Of a stretch of DNA of 64,000 bases, positions 1 through 10,457 are shown in pieces. A model generated the notes under the pieces. That model made no database searches, was not told the origin of the DNA, and saw nothing but the letters and a program-made list of their open reading frames with translations. Each line of letters begins with the position of its first letter. The first letter of the stretch is position 1. The position numbers were made by a program, and so were the translations under genes. This stretch comes from Luteimonas sp. (GTDB taxonomy: Bacteria; Pseudomonadota; Gammaproteobacteria; Xanthomonadales; Xanthomonadaceae). The stretch spans positions 117,164 to 181,163 of the forward strand of contig JANPZU010000006.1 in NCBI GenBank assembly GCA_024707405.1. The letters are read 5' to 3'.

Positions 1-34
1 GGGCTGTTAGTCTCCGGTCAGGGGCTGTGCCTGA

Positions 35-1696
35 ATGGGGGAATGCATGCTGGATCACACGTGGCCACTGGGCCGGTTCCATCGTGGGTGCTTGTCGATC
101 TTGCTGTTGGCGGCAAGTACTTCCGCTTTGGCAGGCGCACCTGATCCGTACAGGGCGTATGCGGACGGTGATCCGCGCATCGAGCGCTGGCGTTCGGATC
201 TGTCGCCGCAATCGGTCGTTGTTGCCCATGACGTGGTGGTTTCGGACGAACTGTTCTTCCGGGGCAAGGGCTACAAGGCGCACTTCGAGGGCTGTGGCGG
301 CCGCCTGACGTCAATGACCAGGTTGCCCAAAGACGATACGCCCGAAACCGTGTTCCGGATGCGCTTCACCGGCGAGGGGGCGCGCATCAGCAGTTATGTC
401 GGCGGCGGATACGCCTGCACCTTGCCCGGGAAATTCGGGCCGATGGAAATCGGGACGGCACGTCCTGCCGTCGTTGGCCTGATCACCTATCCGGACGGAA
501 GCTACTGGTTGGGCGAGGTGGTGCGCGCGTTGTGGCCGGACTCGGCGCAGGGGCGATGGTCGATGTCCCCGCCCATGACCTTCGTGGTTCCCGTGCCTGG
601 TGGCGTTGGCGAATGGGGATTTGCCGATGGCGCACGCGTGCAGGGCGTTGCGGTGCCGGCGCGTGGCACCGGCTGGTTGAGCAATGCCTGGAGCGACGGC
701 ATGTTTGCATTCCACATGCGTCAGCTCGAGCGTGCGATGGCTTCGGACGGAACCCCGCTGGCCGGCAGCCTGCGCATTGCAGGTGGAACGGTGCTGGGCT
801 CGCCTGTCGTCGCCACGGCCGCCTTGCAGCAAGAAGGCAGCGTTGGCTATCTGCAGGCAGGTACTGCGCGCATCGACGTGGATCAGGTTGTGCACCCAAC
901 GGTTGCGCCAGTGCTCCCTGTCTCGGAGGTTGCCCCGGTTTCCGGTGCTGTGATGAACAGTGTGGATGTGCGCGCCTCTTCGCCTGCGCTCCCTGACGGC
1001 GGTCGAGTGGCCGGCGAGCTCGATGCCGGCACCATCGCCAGGATCGACCAGTGGGCCGCCGCCCTGCATCCGGACACTTTTGTTGCCGATCGCAGTGACG
1101 TGCTTGAGTCGAATTTGATGCGGGGCAGGCAGTTCAATCGCCACTTCAGCCAGTGCCGCCAGACGCATGGCGGCGTGAATACCCTGCAACTGCGTTTTGC
1201 CCATCCTGCCGCGCATATCCGCAGTTACCAAGGCATGGCGCAAGGCTGCACCTTCCCGGCCCAGCCTGACGACAACGTGTTCGGGCGGATCACGTATGCC
1301 GATGGCAGCTATTGGTTGGGGCCGGTCATTGCATCGCCACAGCCGCAGGCGCTGGCGCTGGGGGCGTTCGGGGCGATGCCGGGGTCGGTGTGGCTGCTGG
1401 TGCCGGCGCCGGCCGGCAAGGGGGAATGGGGCACGCCCGATGGCATGCGTTACCAAGGGGAGGCCCTTCCGATGGCCTTGAGTGCCATCTTTCCCGACCT
1501 GTGGATCCAGGCGCCGTGGGGTTCGTTCGAGATGCCGCAGATCGATCGCGCGGTCACGCAGCAAGGCGTGGCGTACTCCGGTGCCCTGCGGCTGGAGGAC
1601 GGCCGGCTCCATGCCGACGAAGCGCGGATGCGCTGGCGCGATGGCAGCGAGTACCTCGGCGAATTGGTGGGGGGAACCCGGTGCGTGGCCGGCTGA
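35..1696 (+). CDS. Secreted MORN-repeat protein, 5' part of a frameshifted gene
   Basis: An N-terminal signal peptide (hydrophobic core around residues 20-33, ending ALA-G) is followed by two copies of a roughly 270-residue module. Each module carries cysteines, a TYPDGSYWLG or TYADGSYWLG strand and a conserved pattern ending near a GEWG motif. A third MORN-like strand (WRDGSEYLGEL) sits at the end. MORN strands are usually membrane- or protein-binding beta-hairpins; no enzymatic role is evident. The frame stops at 1696, but the next MORN strand and a C-terminal coiled coil continue one frame back (entry 1681-2652), so this looks like the front half of a longer protein. ATG at 35 is the longest start; ATG at 47, just after a GGGGGA stretch, is at least as likely. 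Confidence 0.7.
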   Translation: MGECMLDHTWPLGRFHRGCLSILLLAASTSALAGAPDPYRAYADGDPRIERWRSDLSPQSVVVAHDVVVSDELFFRGKGYKAHFEGCGGRLTSMTRLPKDDTPETVFRMRFTGEGARISSYVGGGYACTLPGKFGPMEIGTARPAVVGLITYPDGSYWLGEVVRALWPDSAQGRWSMSPPMTFVVPVPGGVGEWGFADGARVQGVAVPARGTGWLSNAWSDGMFAFHMRQLERAMASDGTPLAGSLRIAGGTVLGSPVVATAALQQEGSVGYLQAGTARIDVDQVVHPTVAPVLPVSEVAPVSGAVMNSVDVRASSPALPDGGRVAGELDAGTIARIDQWAAALHPDTFVADRSDVLESNLMRGRQFNRHFSQCRQTHGGVNTLQLRFAHPAAHIRSYQGMAQGCTFPAQPDDNVFGRITYADGSYWLGPVIASPQPQALALGAFGAMPGSVWLLVPAPAGKGEWGTPDGMRYQGEALPMALSAIFPDLWIQAPWGSFEMPQIDRAVTQQGVAYSGALRLEDGRLHADEARMRWRDGSEYLGELVGGTRCVAG

Positions 1697-2652
1697 CCTA
1701 CGCCGGTGGCGAATGGATCGACGGTCGCCTGTCCGAGCGCTCGGGACGTCTGGTCTGGGACGCCGCCGATGGCGATCACGTGGTCGTGCGGACGCAAGAC
1801 GGCGAAATGCACGCTCTGGCCGGCGGAGTGTCTGCGGGCTTTGGCGACGAGCTCGACCCGGCCTGGCTGCAGGGCGCGTCGTGGATCGACGCGGGCATGT
1901 TCGCGCAGTTGCAGCAGTTGCGGGCCGAACGCGTGGCCATGGAGCGTGAGATGAAGGCGGCGCAGGAGCGTGCGCTGGCCGAGTTCCAGCGCGAACAGCA
2001 ACAATTGCAGCAGGCCCGCGCGCGGGAGCGGGCGGACGCGGAGCGTCGCGAAGCCAGTGCCCGTCGCAGTGCGATGTTCGAAGCGGTGGCGCGCGGCATC
2101 GTCGATGTGACCCAGCAGGCCGCCAATGCCTACGTGCAGCAATCGCAGAACCAGATGCTGGCCCAGCAGGCGCAGACCCAGGCCAGCCAGCAGCGGCAAC
2201 AGCAGGCGGAATTGCAACGGCGCCAGGCGGAGTTGCAGCGCAGGCAGGCGGAGTTGATGCGTGGCTTCCAGCAGATGTCGGTAGGGTCGGAGCGCATGTC
2301 CGCGGCCGCGGCGCCGACGTCGGCGGGTGCGGCATCATCCGGGAGTGCGTTGGGCAGCGATGCAGGATCGAGGGCATCGGCTTCGCAAGATGAGTCTGAT
2401 CCGGGCGGACTGCGTGTACTCAACGAACGGGTCGCCCGTTGCCGGGAGCTGATACAAGCCCGCTGGTCGCTGGAGCGGCAGGAAAGCGAGTGCGTGGGCA
2501 ACCACCCTGATGTCGACAACGGGATCAGGGGGCTTCGTGCGGCAGAGGCGCAATGTGCAGCACAGTGGCGTCCACGGATCATCGCTGCCGACGAGGCGCA
2601 TCGCAGCGAGTGTCCGGACACTGGCCCGAGCGGAGCCAGGGGCAATCTCTAG
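1681..2652 (+). CDS. 3' part of the frameshifted MORN/coiled-coil protein
   Basis: This frame opens with a MORN-like strand (RLTYAGGEWIDGRL), continuing the repeat array of the upstream frame. It then carries a long charged, Gln-rich coiled coil with QRRQAEL-type heptads (nucleotides about 1900-2280) and a C-terminal part with four cysteines. It has no signal peptide, so it would not be exported alone, although its content matches the secreted front half. It could be reached by a -1 slip at the G run 1669-1674, or started at GTG 1681, for which GGGGGGAA would be a close ribosome site. The alternatives are a single-base sequencing deletion, a true pseudogene, programmed frameshifting or translational coupling. 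Function unknown. Confidence 0.55.
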   Translation: MRGRLTYAGGEWIDGRLSERSGRLVWDAADGDHVVVRTQDGEMHALAGGVSAGFGDELDPAWLQGASWIDAGMFAQLQQLRAERVAMEREMKAAQERALAEFQREQQQLQQARARERADAERREASARRSAMFEAVARGIVDVTQQAANAYVQQSQNQMLAQQAQTQASQQRQQQAELQRRQAELQRRQAELMRGFQQMSVGSERMSAAAAPTSAGAASSGSALGSDAGSRASASQDESDPGGLRVLNERVARCRELIQARWSLERQESECVGNHPDVDNGIRGLRAAEAQCAAQWRPRIIAADEAHRSECPDTGPSGARGNL

Positions 2653-2670
2653 GGTTTTTGTCGAGCCGCC

Positions 2671-2692
2671 GGGATGGCCCACCGGCCATCCC
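2671..2692 (+). terminator. Terminator-like hairpin after the MORN gene
   Basis: A perfect 9-bp stem, GGGATGGCC / GGCCATCCC, with a 4-nt CACC loop lies 19 bases after the stop. There is no T tract, so intrinsic termination is plausible but not certain. Confidence 0.4.
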
Positions 2693-2753
2693 GAGGCCAT
2701 TGCAGCAGGTTTGGGGTGGCGGACATCCGCAGCCCCGGAGATTTCGCATCCCC

Positions 2754-2782
2754 CTTGAAAGCCCGTTCCGGGCACCCACATC
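2754..2782 (+). promoter_or_regulatory. Sigma-32-like heat-shock promoter of groESL
   Basis: CTTGAAA at 2754-2760 matches the sigma-32 -35 consensus exactly. About 14 bases on, CCCACATC resembles the CCCCATNT -10. It sits about 120 bases before groES, upstream of the CIRCE element, as expected for a chaperonin operon with dual control. Confidence 0.6.
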
Positions 2783-2823
2783 CCGGTCACGCCCGGTTCG
2801 CCGGGATCTTTGCGCCAGCGATG

Positions 2824-2850
2824 CTGGCAGTCGCAACATGCGAGTGCTAA
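2824..2850 (+). promoter_or_regulatory. CIRCE element (HrcA operator) of groESL
   Basis: The right arm GAGTGCTAA (2842-2850) is a perfect CIRCE half-site. Nine bases upstream of it, CTGGCAGTC (2824-2832) matches 6 of 9 positions of the left arm TTAGCACTC. The 9-N9-9 spacing is exact. HrcA represses groESL through CIRCE in many bacteria, including xanthomonads. The left arm is degenerate. Confidence 0.75.
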
Positions 2851-2898
2851 TATCGCCGGCCGTTTCCATTAACAATCAATCACTTGCGAGGGTTGAAC

Positions 2899-3189
2899 AT
2901 GAGCAACATCAAGCCGCTGTACGACCGCGTGGTCATCAAGCGCGTTGAAGAAGAGAAGGTTTCCGCCGGCGGCATCGTGATCCCGGACTCGGCGACCGAG
3001 AAGCCGATCAAGGGCCAGGTCGTGGCCGTGGGCGAGGGCAAGGTGCTCGACAACGGCAACGTGCGCGCGCCGAAGGTCAAGGCTGGCGACACCGTGCTGT
3101 TCGGCAAGTACAGCGGCACCGAGGTGAAGCTCGACGGCACCGAATACCTGGTGGTGAAGGAAGACGACATCTTCGCGATCCTCGGCTGA
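2899..3189 (+). CDS. groES: Co-chaperonin GroES (Hsp10)
   Basis: This 96-residue protein is the normal length for GroES, the heptameric lid of the GroEL folding chamber in the cytoplasm. It has the family's N-terminal [10 protein letters not shown] strand, the mobile loop (about residues 16-33, with [14 protein letters not shown]) and the C-terminal [13 protein letters not shown] strand. ATG 2899 is preceded by a GCGAGGG ribosome site, which decides against a TTG 15 bases upstream. It is the first gene of the groES-groEL operon behind a sigma-32-like promoter and a CIRCE operator. Confidence 0.97.
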   Translation: MSNIKPLYDRVVIKRVEEEKVSAGGIVIPDSATEKPIKGQVVAVGEGKVLDNGNVRAPKVKAGDTVLFGKYSGTEVKLDGTEYLVVKEDDIFAILG

Positions 3190-3214
3190 TCGCAGCGTCG
3201 TTCGCTTCATCTCC

Positions 3215-4940
<1,726 letters not shown>

Positions 4941-4970
4941 TCCGCGCCAACCGCATCATCGGCAAGACCA

Positions 4971-4998
4971 AAAGCCCCGCAGCGATGCGGGGCTTTTT
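4971..4998 (+). terminator. Intrinsic terminator of groESL
   Basis: An 11-bp stem, AAAGCCCCGCA / TGCGGGGCTTT, with a GCGA loop is followed by a T run ending at 4998. It lies 31 bases after the groEL stop. Confidence 0.9.
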
Positions 4999-5055
4999 CG
5001 TGGGCCCAAGCGAAGATGGTTCCCGCCGTGCATCCGATTCGGGCATCCTGCGCGC

Positions 5056-7242
5056 ATGTCGAAGCAAAGCAAGTCAACGCGTCCGCGCGATGCGCGCTGG
5101 TGGGCGATCCGTGGCGGGATCGCGCTGCTGCTGGCGTACGCGCTCTACCTGCTGGCGGGCAACCTGTTCGTGAACGCGCAGTGGGCGCGTTCGCTGGTCA
5201 ACGCCAAGCCCGGGAAGTTCCAGATGGCATGGGTAGGAGGCCATACGTTGTGGCCCGGTTACGTCACGCTGCGCGAAGTGAGCATGCAGGGCCATGTTCG
5301 TCGCACGTCGTGGTCGGTGAATGCCGATCGCGCGAGTGGCCGGATCGCGTTGTGGCCGTTGCTGCGCAAGCAGATTCGCGTGCCGTGGGTGGAAGCAGAG
5401 GCGGTGACCGGTTCCGTTGCGCGCAGCGACACCGAGATCCCGCGCCCCGAGCATCGCCCGGGCGGCTGGACGCTGCGCATGGATCGCATCGCCAGCGACA
5501 GCATCCAAGGTGGCGATGTGTTCGGCTGGGCGATTGCCGGCAAGGGCGAAGCCGAGGTCGGTTTCAGCAAGCAGTTCCGCGGCGGCCCGGCGGAACTGCT
5601 GCCGTCGTCGGCGACGTTCACGCAGCTCACCGCCAGCCATGACGGCGAGCAGTGGCTGCGCGATGCGCGCGTGGCATCGACGTTCTCGCTGGCATCGCAC
5701 CTGTCATCGGAATACCCGGGGATCGAGAAGCTGGCGCTGTTCGCGGCCACGCTCGAACTCGAAGGCAAGGCGCCGGCCCTGCGTTCGGCTTTCGACGAGG
5801 ACGGGCGTTACCGCTTCGACACGGTTCAAGGCGAGGGCAGCGTCGAGGCGAAACTGACGCTGGCGCGCGGATCGTTGGTGCGCGGCGACCGCCTGCTACT
5901 GCAGGTGCCGATGCAGGTGGTGGATCCGGGCGGCGACACGCATGCCAACGTGCTCGACCTCGCCTTGTCCGTGGAAGACGACCTGCACCTGCGCGCGCAC
6001 CTGCCAGAACGCGAAGGCGCGCGGCTCTCGCTCGACGCCGACCTGCGGATGCCGGGTACCACTTTGCCCGTGCAGGACTGGCGCGCGCGCCTCGCGCATT
6101 CGACCGGCAGCCTGCGTGGCCGTTGGCACGTCCCTTCGATCGGCGCGCTGGTGGGATTGTTCGCGCAGGCCGACTGGTTGTCGCTGGAAGGCAGTGGCAC
6201 CGTCGAAGGCGACCTGCGGCTTGCCGATGGCGGATTGGTCGAAGGCAGCCGCCTGCGCGCCGAGGACGTGGATGCGACGGCCCGCGTGCTCGGCAACCGC
6301 TTCCACGGCAAGGCGAAGGCGGATGCGGTGGTCGAGGCGACGGCGGAGGGCGGGCTGCGCTCGCGCGTGGACATCGCCATGAGGCGTTTCGATGCGTCGC
6401 CCGCGGGCACGCCCTCGCGCAAGTACGTCACCGGCGACGACCTGCGCGTGAACCTGGTGTCCGATGCGCAGCTCGAACGCGTGCGCGAGACGTTGCAGGC
6501 GCGCGTGCGCTTCGATCGCGCGCGCATCCCGGACCTGGCCGTGTTCAATCCCTACCTGCCCAACGACCGGCTGCGTTTCGGTGGCGGTAGCGGCGTGCTG
6601 ACCGGCGACCTCCAGGTCGATGGCGATGGCGATGTCGGCACCGGCCACCTGCGTGTCGATGGCCGTCGCGCGCGGCTGTCGGTGGCCGGCATCGACCTGC
6701 AGGGCGATGTGGTGATCGATGCGCGGTTGCAGCGCGGAAACCTGCAGCGGGGCAATTTCCAGCTCGGTGGCAGCCGCGTCGAAGTGCGCAACGTCGCGTT
6801 CGTCGAACCAGGCGGTACGTCGCATGCGGGGTGGTGGGCGGTGGTCGAACTCGACGGCGGACGCGTGGCCTGGCAGCAGCCGCCATCGGCGGGTGGCCGG
6901 ATCCGCGCACGGATGAAGGATGTCGGCTTCCTGCTCGCGCTGTTCGCCAACCGGGCCGACTACCCGGCGTGGATCGGCCGCATCGTCGACGACGGCGAGG
7001 CGCGGCTGCAGGGGCATTGGGCATGGCGCGGCGACGAGTTGCTGCTTGACCGCGTGCATGCCAGCAACGACCGCTTCAAGGTCGATGCGCGCATGAAGCT
7101 GCAGGGCAGCGACCGCCGCGGCGACCTGCACGTGGGCTGGGGCAGGTTGGGCGTGGGCGTAGAACTGCAGGGCACGCAGCGCAAGTTCCATGTCCGCAAC
7201 GCGCGTGACTGGTACGACGGTCGGCCGAACCTGTTGCCATGA
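5056..7242 (+). CDS. AsmA-like, membrane-anchored periplasmic protein
   Basis: This 728-residue protein has a short basic N-terminus, one transmembrane helix (about residues 16-34, IALLLAYALYLLAGNLF) and then a long region of repeating beta-strands rich in D-L-R-V/A-L-D patterns. That architecture is typical of AsmA/TamB/YdbH-type envelope proteins, which bridge inner and outer membrane and are linked to phospholipid transport or assembly. No catalytic motif is seen. ATG 5056 places the membrane anchor near the N-terminus; a longer open frame runs back into the groEL terminator and is not credible. It overlaps the next gene by four bases. The family assignment rests on architecture, not on a signature motif. 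Confidence 0.6.
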   Translation: MSKQSKSTRPRDARWWAIRGGIALLLAYALYLLAGNLFVNAQWARSLVNAKPGKFQMAWVGGHTLWPGYVTLREVSMQGHVRRTSWSVNADRASGRIALWPLLRKQIRVPWVEAEAVTGSVARSDTEIPRPEHRPGGWTLRMDRIASDSIQGGDVFGWAIAGKGEAEVGFSKQFRGGPAELLPSSATFTQLTASHDGEQWLRDARVASTFSLASHLSSEYPGIEKLALFAATLELEGKAPALRSAFDEDGRYRFDTVQGEGSVEAKLTLARGSLVRGDRLLLQVPMQVVDPGGDTHANVLDLALSVEDDLHLRAHLPEREGARLSLDADLRMPGTTLPVQDWRARLAHSTGSLRGRWHVPSIGALVGLFAQADWLSLEGSGTVEGDLRLADGGLVEGSRLRAEDVDATARVLGNRFHGKAKADAVVEATAEGGLRSRVDIAMRRFDASPAGTPSRKYVTGDDLRVNLVSDAQLERVRETLQARVRFDRARIPDLAVFNPYLPNDRLRFGGGSGVLTGDLQVDGDGDVGTGHLRVDGRRARLSVAGIDLQGDVVIDARLQRGNLQRGNFQLGGSRVEVRNVAFVEPGGTSHAGWWAVVELDGGRVAWQQPPSAGGRIRARMKDVGFLLALFANRADYPAWIGRIVDDGEARLQGHWAWRGDELLLDRVHASNDRFKVDARMKLQGSDRRGDLHVGWGRLGVGVELQGTQRKFHVRNARDWYDGRPNLLP

Positions 7243-7499
7243 CCGAGGCATCGGATGGTTGGTGGCTGTACCTGCTCGAATGCGGCGACGGCACCTGGTA
7301 TGCCGGCATCGCCCTCGACCCCGACGCGCGCCTGCAGGCGCATGCGTCCGGTGCCGGGGCGCGGTACACGCGCGGTCGCGGGCCGCTGCGCATCCTCGCC
7401 CGGCGTGCCTATGCCGACCGTGCCGCCACCTCGCGTGCGGAATGGCAGCTCAAGCGGCTGCCGAAGGCGCGAAAGCTGGCCTTCTTCGATGGCGGCTGA
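7239..7499 (+). CDS. GIY-YIG nuclease-superfamily protein (UPF0213/YhbQ type)
   Basis: This 86-residue single-domain protein begins W-WLYLLECGDGTWYAGIA, where LYLLE and WYAGI correspond to the GIY and YIG elements. It continues with ALDPDARLQAH, the YTRGRGP loop and a conserved Glu-Lys helix (AEWQLKRL). UPF0213 members are small predicted nucleases or DNA-binding proteins of uncertain role. ATG 7239 overlaps the preceding stop (ATGA), which indicates translational coupling to the AsmA-like gene. It belongs to a different subfamily from the GIY-YIG gene at 38129-38437. Confidence 0.85.
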   Translation: MTEASDGWWLYLLECGDGTWYAGIALDPDARLQAHASGAGARYTRGRGPLRILARRAYADRAATSRAEWQLKRLPKARKLAFFDGG

Positions 7500-7526
7500 A
7501 GCACGGCGCTCCATAATGCGTACCGG

Positions 7527-8669
7527 ATGCCCCTGACGAACCGCGCGATGCCACAGCCTGCAGCACCGACCCGACGATCCACCATTGCACTTGCTGCCGG
7601 CGGTACCGGTGGACATCTGTTTCCCGCCGAAGCGCTGGCGCGTGAACTGATGGCGCGCGGCCACGACGTGGTGATCCACACCGAACGCCGCGGCGCGCAA
7701 TACGACAAGGCGCTGGCGGGCATCGCGCACGTGGTGCTGCCAGCCAGTTCGCTCGAAGGTGGCATGGCGGCGAAGGCGAAGGCGGCGTTGACCATCCTGC
7801 GCGGCGTGCTGGCTTCGCGTGCCGACCTCAAGCGGCGCAAGGCGGCGCTGATGGTCGGCTTCGGTGGTTATCCCAGCTTCGCCCCGGCGCTTGCCGCGAA
7901 ATCGCTCGGCCTGCCGCTGCTCTTGCACGAACAGGCGACGCGCCTGAGCAAGGCCAACCAGCAGTTGCTGCGTTTCGCCAACGGGCTTGCGACGTCGTTC
8001 CCGCAGGTTGCGGGTGCGGATGGGTTCGATGCATCGAAGATCGTCGAGACCGGCAACCCGGTGCGGCAATCGATCCTCGATGCGTGCGGCGACTATCCCT
8101 CGTTCGGCGACGGCTCACCGCTGCACCTGTTGGTGGTGGGCGGCAGCCAGAGCGCGGCGGTGTTCGGGCGCGTGGTGCCGCCGGCCTTGCTGGCCTTGCC
8201 CGAAGGCATCCGCGAGCGCCTGCAACTGTCGTTGCAATACAAGGGCGACGATGCCGACGCCATCGCCGCACGGCTGCGTGATGCCGACATCGACGCCACC
8301 GTGCGCCCGTTCTTCGATGACATGGGTCAGCGCCTGCGCGACGCACATCTCGTGGTGACGCGCGCAGGCGCGACGACCGCTGCCGATCTGCTGACCATCG
8401 GCCGGCCCGCGGTGTTCGTGCCGTTGCCGCACGGCGGCGCACGCGAGGAACAGAAACGCAACGCCGAAACACTCGCGCAGGCCGGCGTGGGTTGGCACGT
8501 GCCGGAGGCCGAACTTACGCCGGAAACGTTGTCGGACTTGCTGCGGGAGGCGTTCGAATCGCCCACGACCTTGCCCGATGCCGCACGCGCTGCAGCGGCA
8601 TTGGGGCGGCCCGATGCTGCATCGCGACTGGCCGATGCGGTCGAGCGGTTGCTGCCGGGGCACGGATGA
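7527..8669 (+). CDS. MurG-like glycosyltransferase outside a cell-wall cluster
   Basis: This 380-residue GT28/GT-B protein resembles MurG, which adds GlcNAc to undecaprenyl-PP-MurNAc-pentapeptide. It has the GGTGGHLFPAEALA loop (about residues 25-38), a FGGYPS motif, LLHEQ, TGNPVR, GGSQSA (MurG: GGSQGA), TRAGATT and an EEQKRNAE segment equivalent to MurG's HQ..NA. None of the usual dcw neighbours (murC, ftsW, murD) is present, so this is probably a paralogue. Its FPAEALA start looks more like alphaproteobacterial MurG than the gammaproteobacterial FPGLAVA form. It is coupled by overlap to a phytoene-dehydrogenase-like oxidoreductase, so another lipid or isoprenoid acceptor is possible. Start 7527 or the ATG at 7548. 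Confidence 0.7.
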   Translation: MPLTNRAMPQPAAPTRRSTIALAAGGTGGHLFPAEALARELMARGHDVVIHTERRGAQYDKALAGIAHVVLPASSLEGGMAAKAKAALTILRGVLASRADLKRRKAALMVGFGGYPSFAPALAAKSLGLPLLLHEQATRLSKANQQLLRFANGLATSFPQVAGADGFDASKIVETGNPVRQSILDACGDYPSFGDGSPLHLLVVGGSQSAAVFGRVVPPALLALPEGIRERLQLSLQYKGDDADAIAARLRDADIDATVRPFFDDMGQRLRDAHLVVTRAGATTAADLLTIGRPAVFVPLPHGGAREEQKRNAETLAQAGVGWHVPEAELTPETLSDLLREAFESPTTLPDAARAAAALGRPDAASRLADAVERLLPGHG

Positions 8670-10291
8670 TGGCGACGAAACACGACAGCGATGTGCTGGT
8701 CATCGGCGGCGGCCACAACGGCCTGGTCTGCGCGGCGTACCTCGCGGCGGCAGGCCTGAAAGCGACGGTGCTGGAGCGTCGCCACATCGTCGGTGGTGCG
8801 GCGGTGACGGAGGAATTCCATCCCGGCTTCCGCAATTCCGTCGCCAGCTACACCGTCAGCCTGCTCAACCCGCGCGTGATCCGCGACCTGCGCCTGGTCG
8901 AACACGGCTTGCGCGTGGTCGAGCGTCCGTATTCGAATTTCCTGCCGCTGCCCGATGGCCGTTCGTTCCGGCTGGGTGGCGAGTACGGCACCACCGAAGT
9001 CGCGCGCTGGTCGCAGCGCGATGCCGAGCGCCTGCCGCAGTACTACGCAATGCTCGACCGCGTGGTCGTGGTGCTGCGCGAACTGATGGATCGCACGCCA
9101 CCCAACGTGAGCGACGGCTTCGTGCTGGCCGATTGGCTGGCCTCGTACGACGTGGCGAAGCAACTCAAGCGCCTCGACATGCGCGGGCGTCGCGACCTGC
9201 TCGACCTGTTCACCAAGTCGGCTGGTGAGCTGCTCGACCACTGGTTCGAATCCGAACCGCTAAAGGCGGCGCTGGGCTGGGATTCGGTGGTCGGCAATTT
9301 CGCCAGCCCGTACACGCCGGGCAGCGCCTACGTGCTGCTTCACCACGTGTTCGGCGAAGTGAACGGCAAGCAGGGCGTGTGGGGCCATGCCATCGGTGGC
9401 ATGGGTGCGATCACGCAGGCGATGCGTGCTGAATGCGAAGCGCGCGGTGTCGTCATCGAAACCGATGCCGCCGTCGCGCGCGTGCTGGTCGAAGGCGGCA
9501 AGGCGGTCGGCGTGGCGCTGGAAGACGGGCGCGAACTGCGCGCGACGGCCATCGCCTCCAACCTCAATCCGAAGCTGCTGTACACCAAGCTGGTCGCGCG
9601 CGAGCACCTCGACGACGACACTGCGCAACGCATCGAACGCCACCGCAATGGCTCGGGCACGTTCCGCATGAACGTGGCGCTGTCCGAACTGCCGGACTTC
9701 ATCGCCGCACCGGGCACGCATCTGCAGCCACATCACCAGAGCGGCATCCTCGTCGGCCACTCGCTGCAGTATTTCGAGAATGCCTACTTCGATGCGAAGT
9801 CGAAGTCCTACAACGCCGGTTGGGCGCGTGCCCCCATCGTCGAACTGGTGATCTCCTCCACACTCGATGACACCCTGGCCCCGCCCGGGCAGCATGTCGC
9901 CAGCCTGTTCTGCCAGCACGTGCATCCCGACGTGGATGGTGGCTGGGATGCGCATCGCGACACCGTGGCGAAGCTGATGATCGAGACCGTCGATGCGGTC
10001 GCCCCCAACTTCGCGCGCAGCGTGCTGGGCTACGAGGCGCTGTCGCCGCTCGACCTCGAACGTCGCTTCGGGCTGGTCGGTGGCGACATCTTCCACGGCG
10101 CGCTCGGCCTCGACCAGATGTTCTCCGCCCGGCCGCTGCTGGGGCAGGGCAATTACCGGGGTGCCTTGCGCGGGCTGTACCTGTGCGGATCCGGAAGCCA
10201 CCCCGGCGGTGGCGTGACGGGGCTGCCGGGTCGCAACGCGGCCCGCGAGATCCTGCGCGACATGGGGCGGCGCATTCAGCTGAATGGGTAA
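8666..10291 (+). CDS. Phytoene dehydrogenase-like FAD oxidoreductase
   Basis: This 541-residue flavoprotein has an N-terminal dinucleotide-binding fold (VLVIGGGHNGLVCAAYLA, about residues 10-27, then VLERR) and the CrtI/PYROXD2-type C-terminal FAD signature LYLCGSGSHPGGGVTGLPGRNAA. The family includes carotenoid desaturases and the poorly defined PYROXD2-like oxidoreductases. The length and the GGAAVTEEFHPGFRNS motif favour the latter. It starts inside the stop of the MurG-like gene (ATGATGG at 8666-8672), so the two are probably co-translated. Substrate unknown; no other carotenoid genes are nearby. Confidence 0.8.
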   Translation: MMATKHDSDVLVIGGGHNGLVCAAYLAAAGLKATVLERRHIVGGAAVTEEFHPGFRNSVASYTVSLLNPRVIRDLRLVEHGLRVVERPYSNFLPLPDGRSFRLGGEYGTTEVARWSQRDAERLPQYYAMLDRVVVVLRELMDRTPPNVSDGFVLADWLASYDVAKQLKRLDMRGRRDLLDLFTKSAGELLDHWFESEPLKAALGWDSVVGNFASPYTPGSAYVLLHHVFGEVNGKQGVWGHAIGGMGAITQAMRAECEARGVVIETDAAVARVLVEGGKAVGVALEDGRELRATAIASNLNPKLLYTKLVAREHLDDDTAQRIERHRNGSGTFRMNVALSELPDFIAAPGTHLQPHHQSGILVGHSLQYFENAYFDAKSKSYNAGWARAPIVELVISSTLDDTLAPPGQHVASLFCQHVHPDVDGGWDAHRDTVAKLMIETVDAVAPNFARSVLGYEALSPLDLERRFGLVGGDIFHGALGLDQMFSARPLLGQGNYRGALRGLYLCGSGSHPGGGVTGLPGRNAAREILRDMGRRIQLNG

Positions 10292-10420
10292 TCCGCGGGG
10301 TTGGAATCGTTTCCTGCCAGCCCGGCCATAGTGAACCGGTCGGTATCGTTTTGCGGTGCAGCGTGCAACCGGGGTAACGATTCCTTCACGATGCCCCCGC
10401 ACCCGACGTGGGGGAGGAGC

Positions 10421-10457
10421 AAAGCCCGCTGGCAGGCAACTGCAAGCGGGCTTTTTT
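10421..10457 (+). terminator. Intrinsic terminator after the oxidoreductase gene
   Basis: A 10-bp stem, AAAGCCCGCT / AGCGGGCTTT, encloses an inner GCAG-GCAA-CTGC hairpin with a GNRA-type loop. Six T follow at 10452-10457. It lies within a 374-base gene-free stretch (10292-10665) in which no other feature was recognised. Confidence 0.88.

Noticed and set aside
311..2377. 688-codon open frame antisense to the MORN gene
   Set aside because: Low-complexity Arg/His/Pro-rich translation typical of antisense GC-rich coding DNA.
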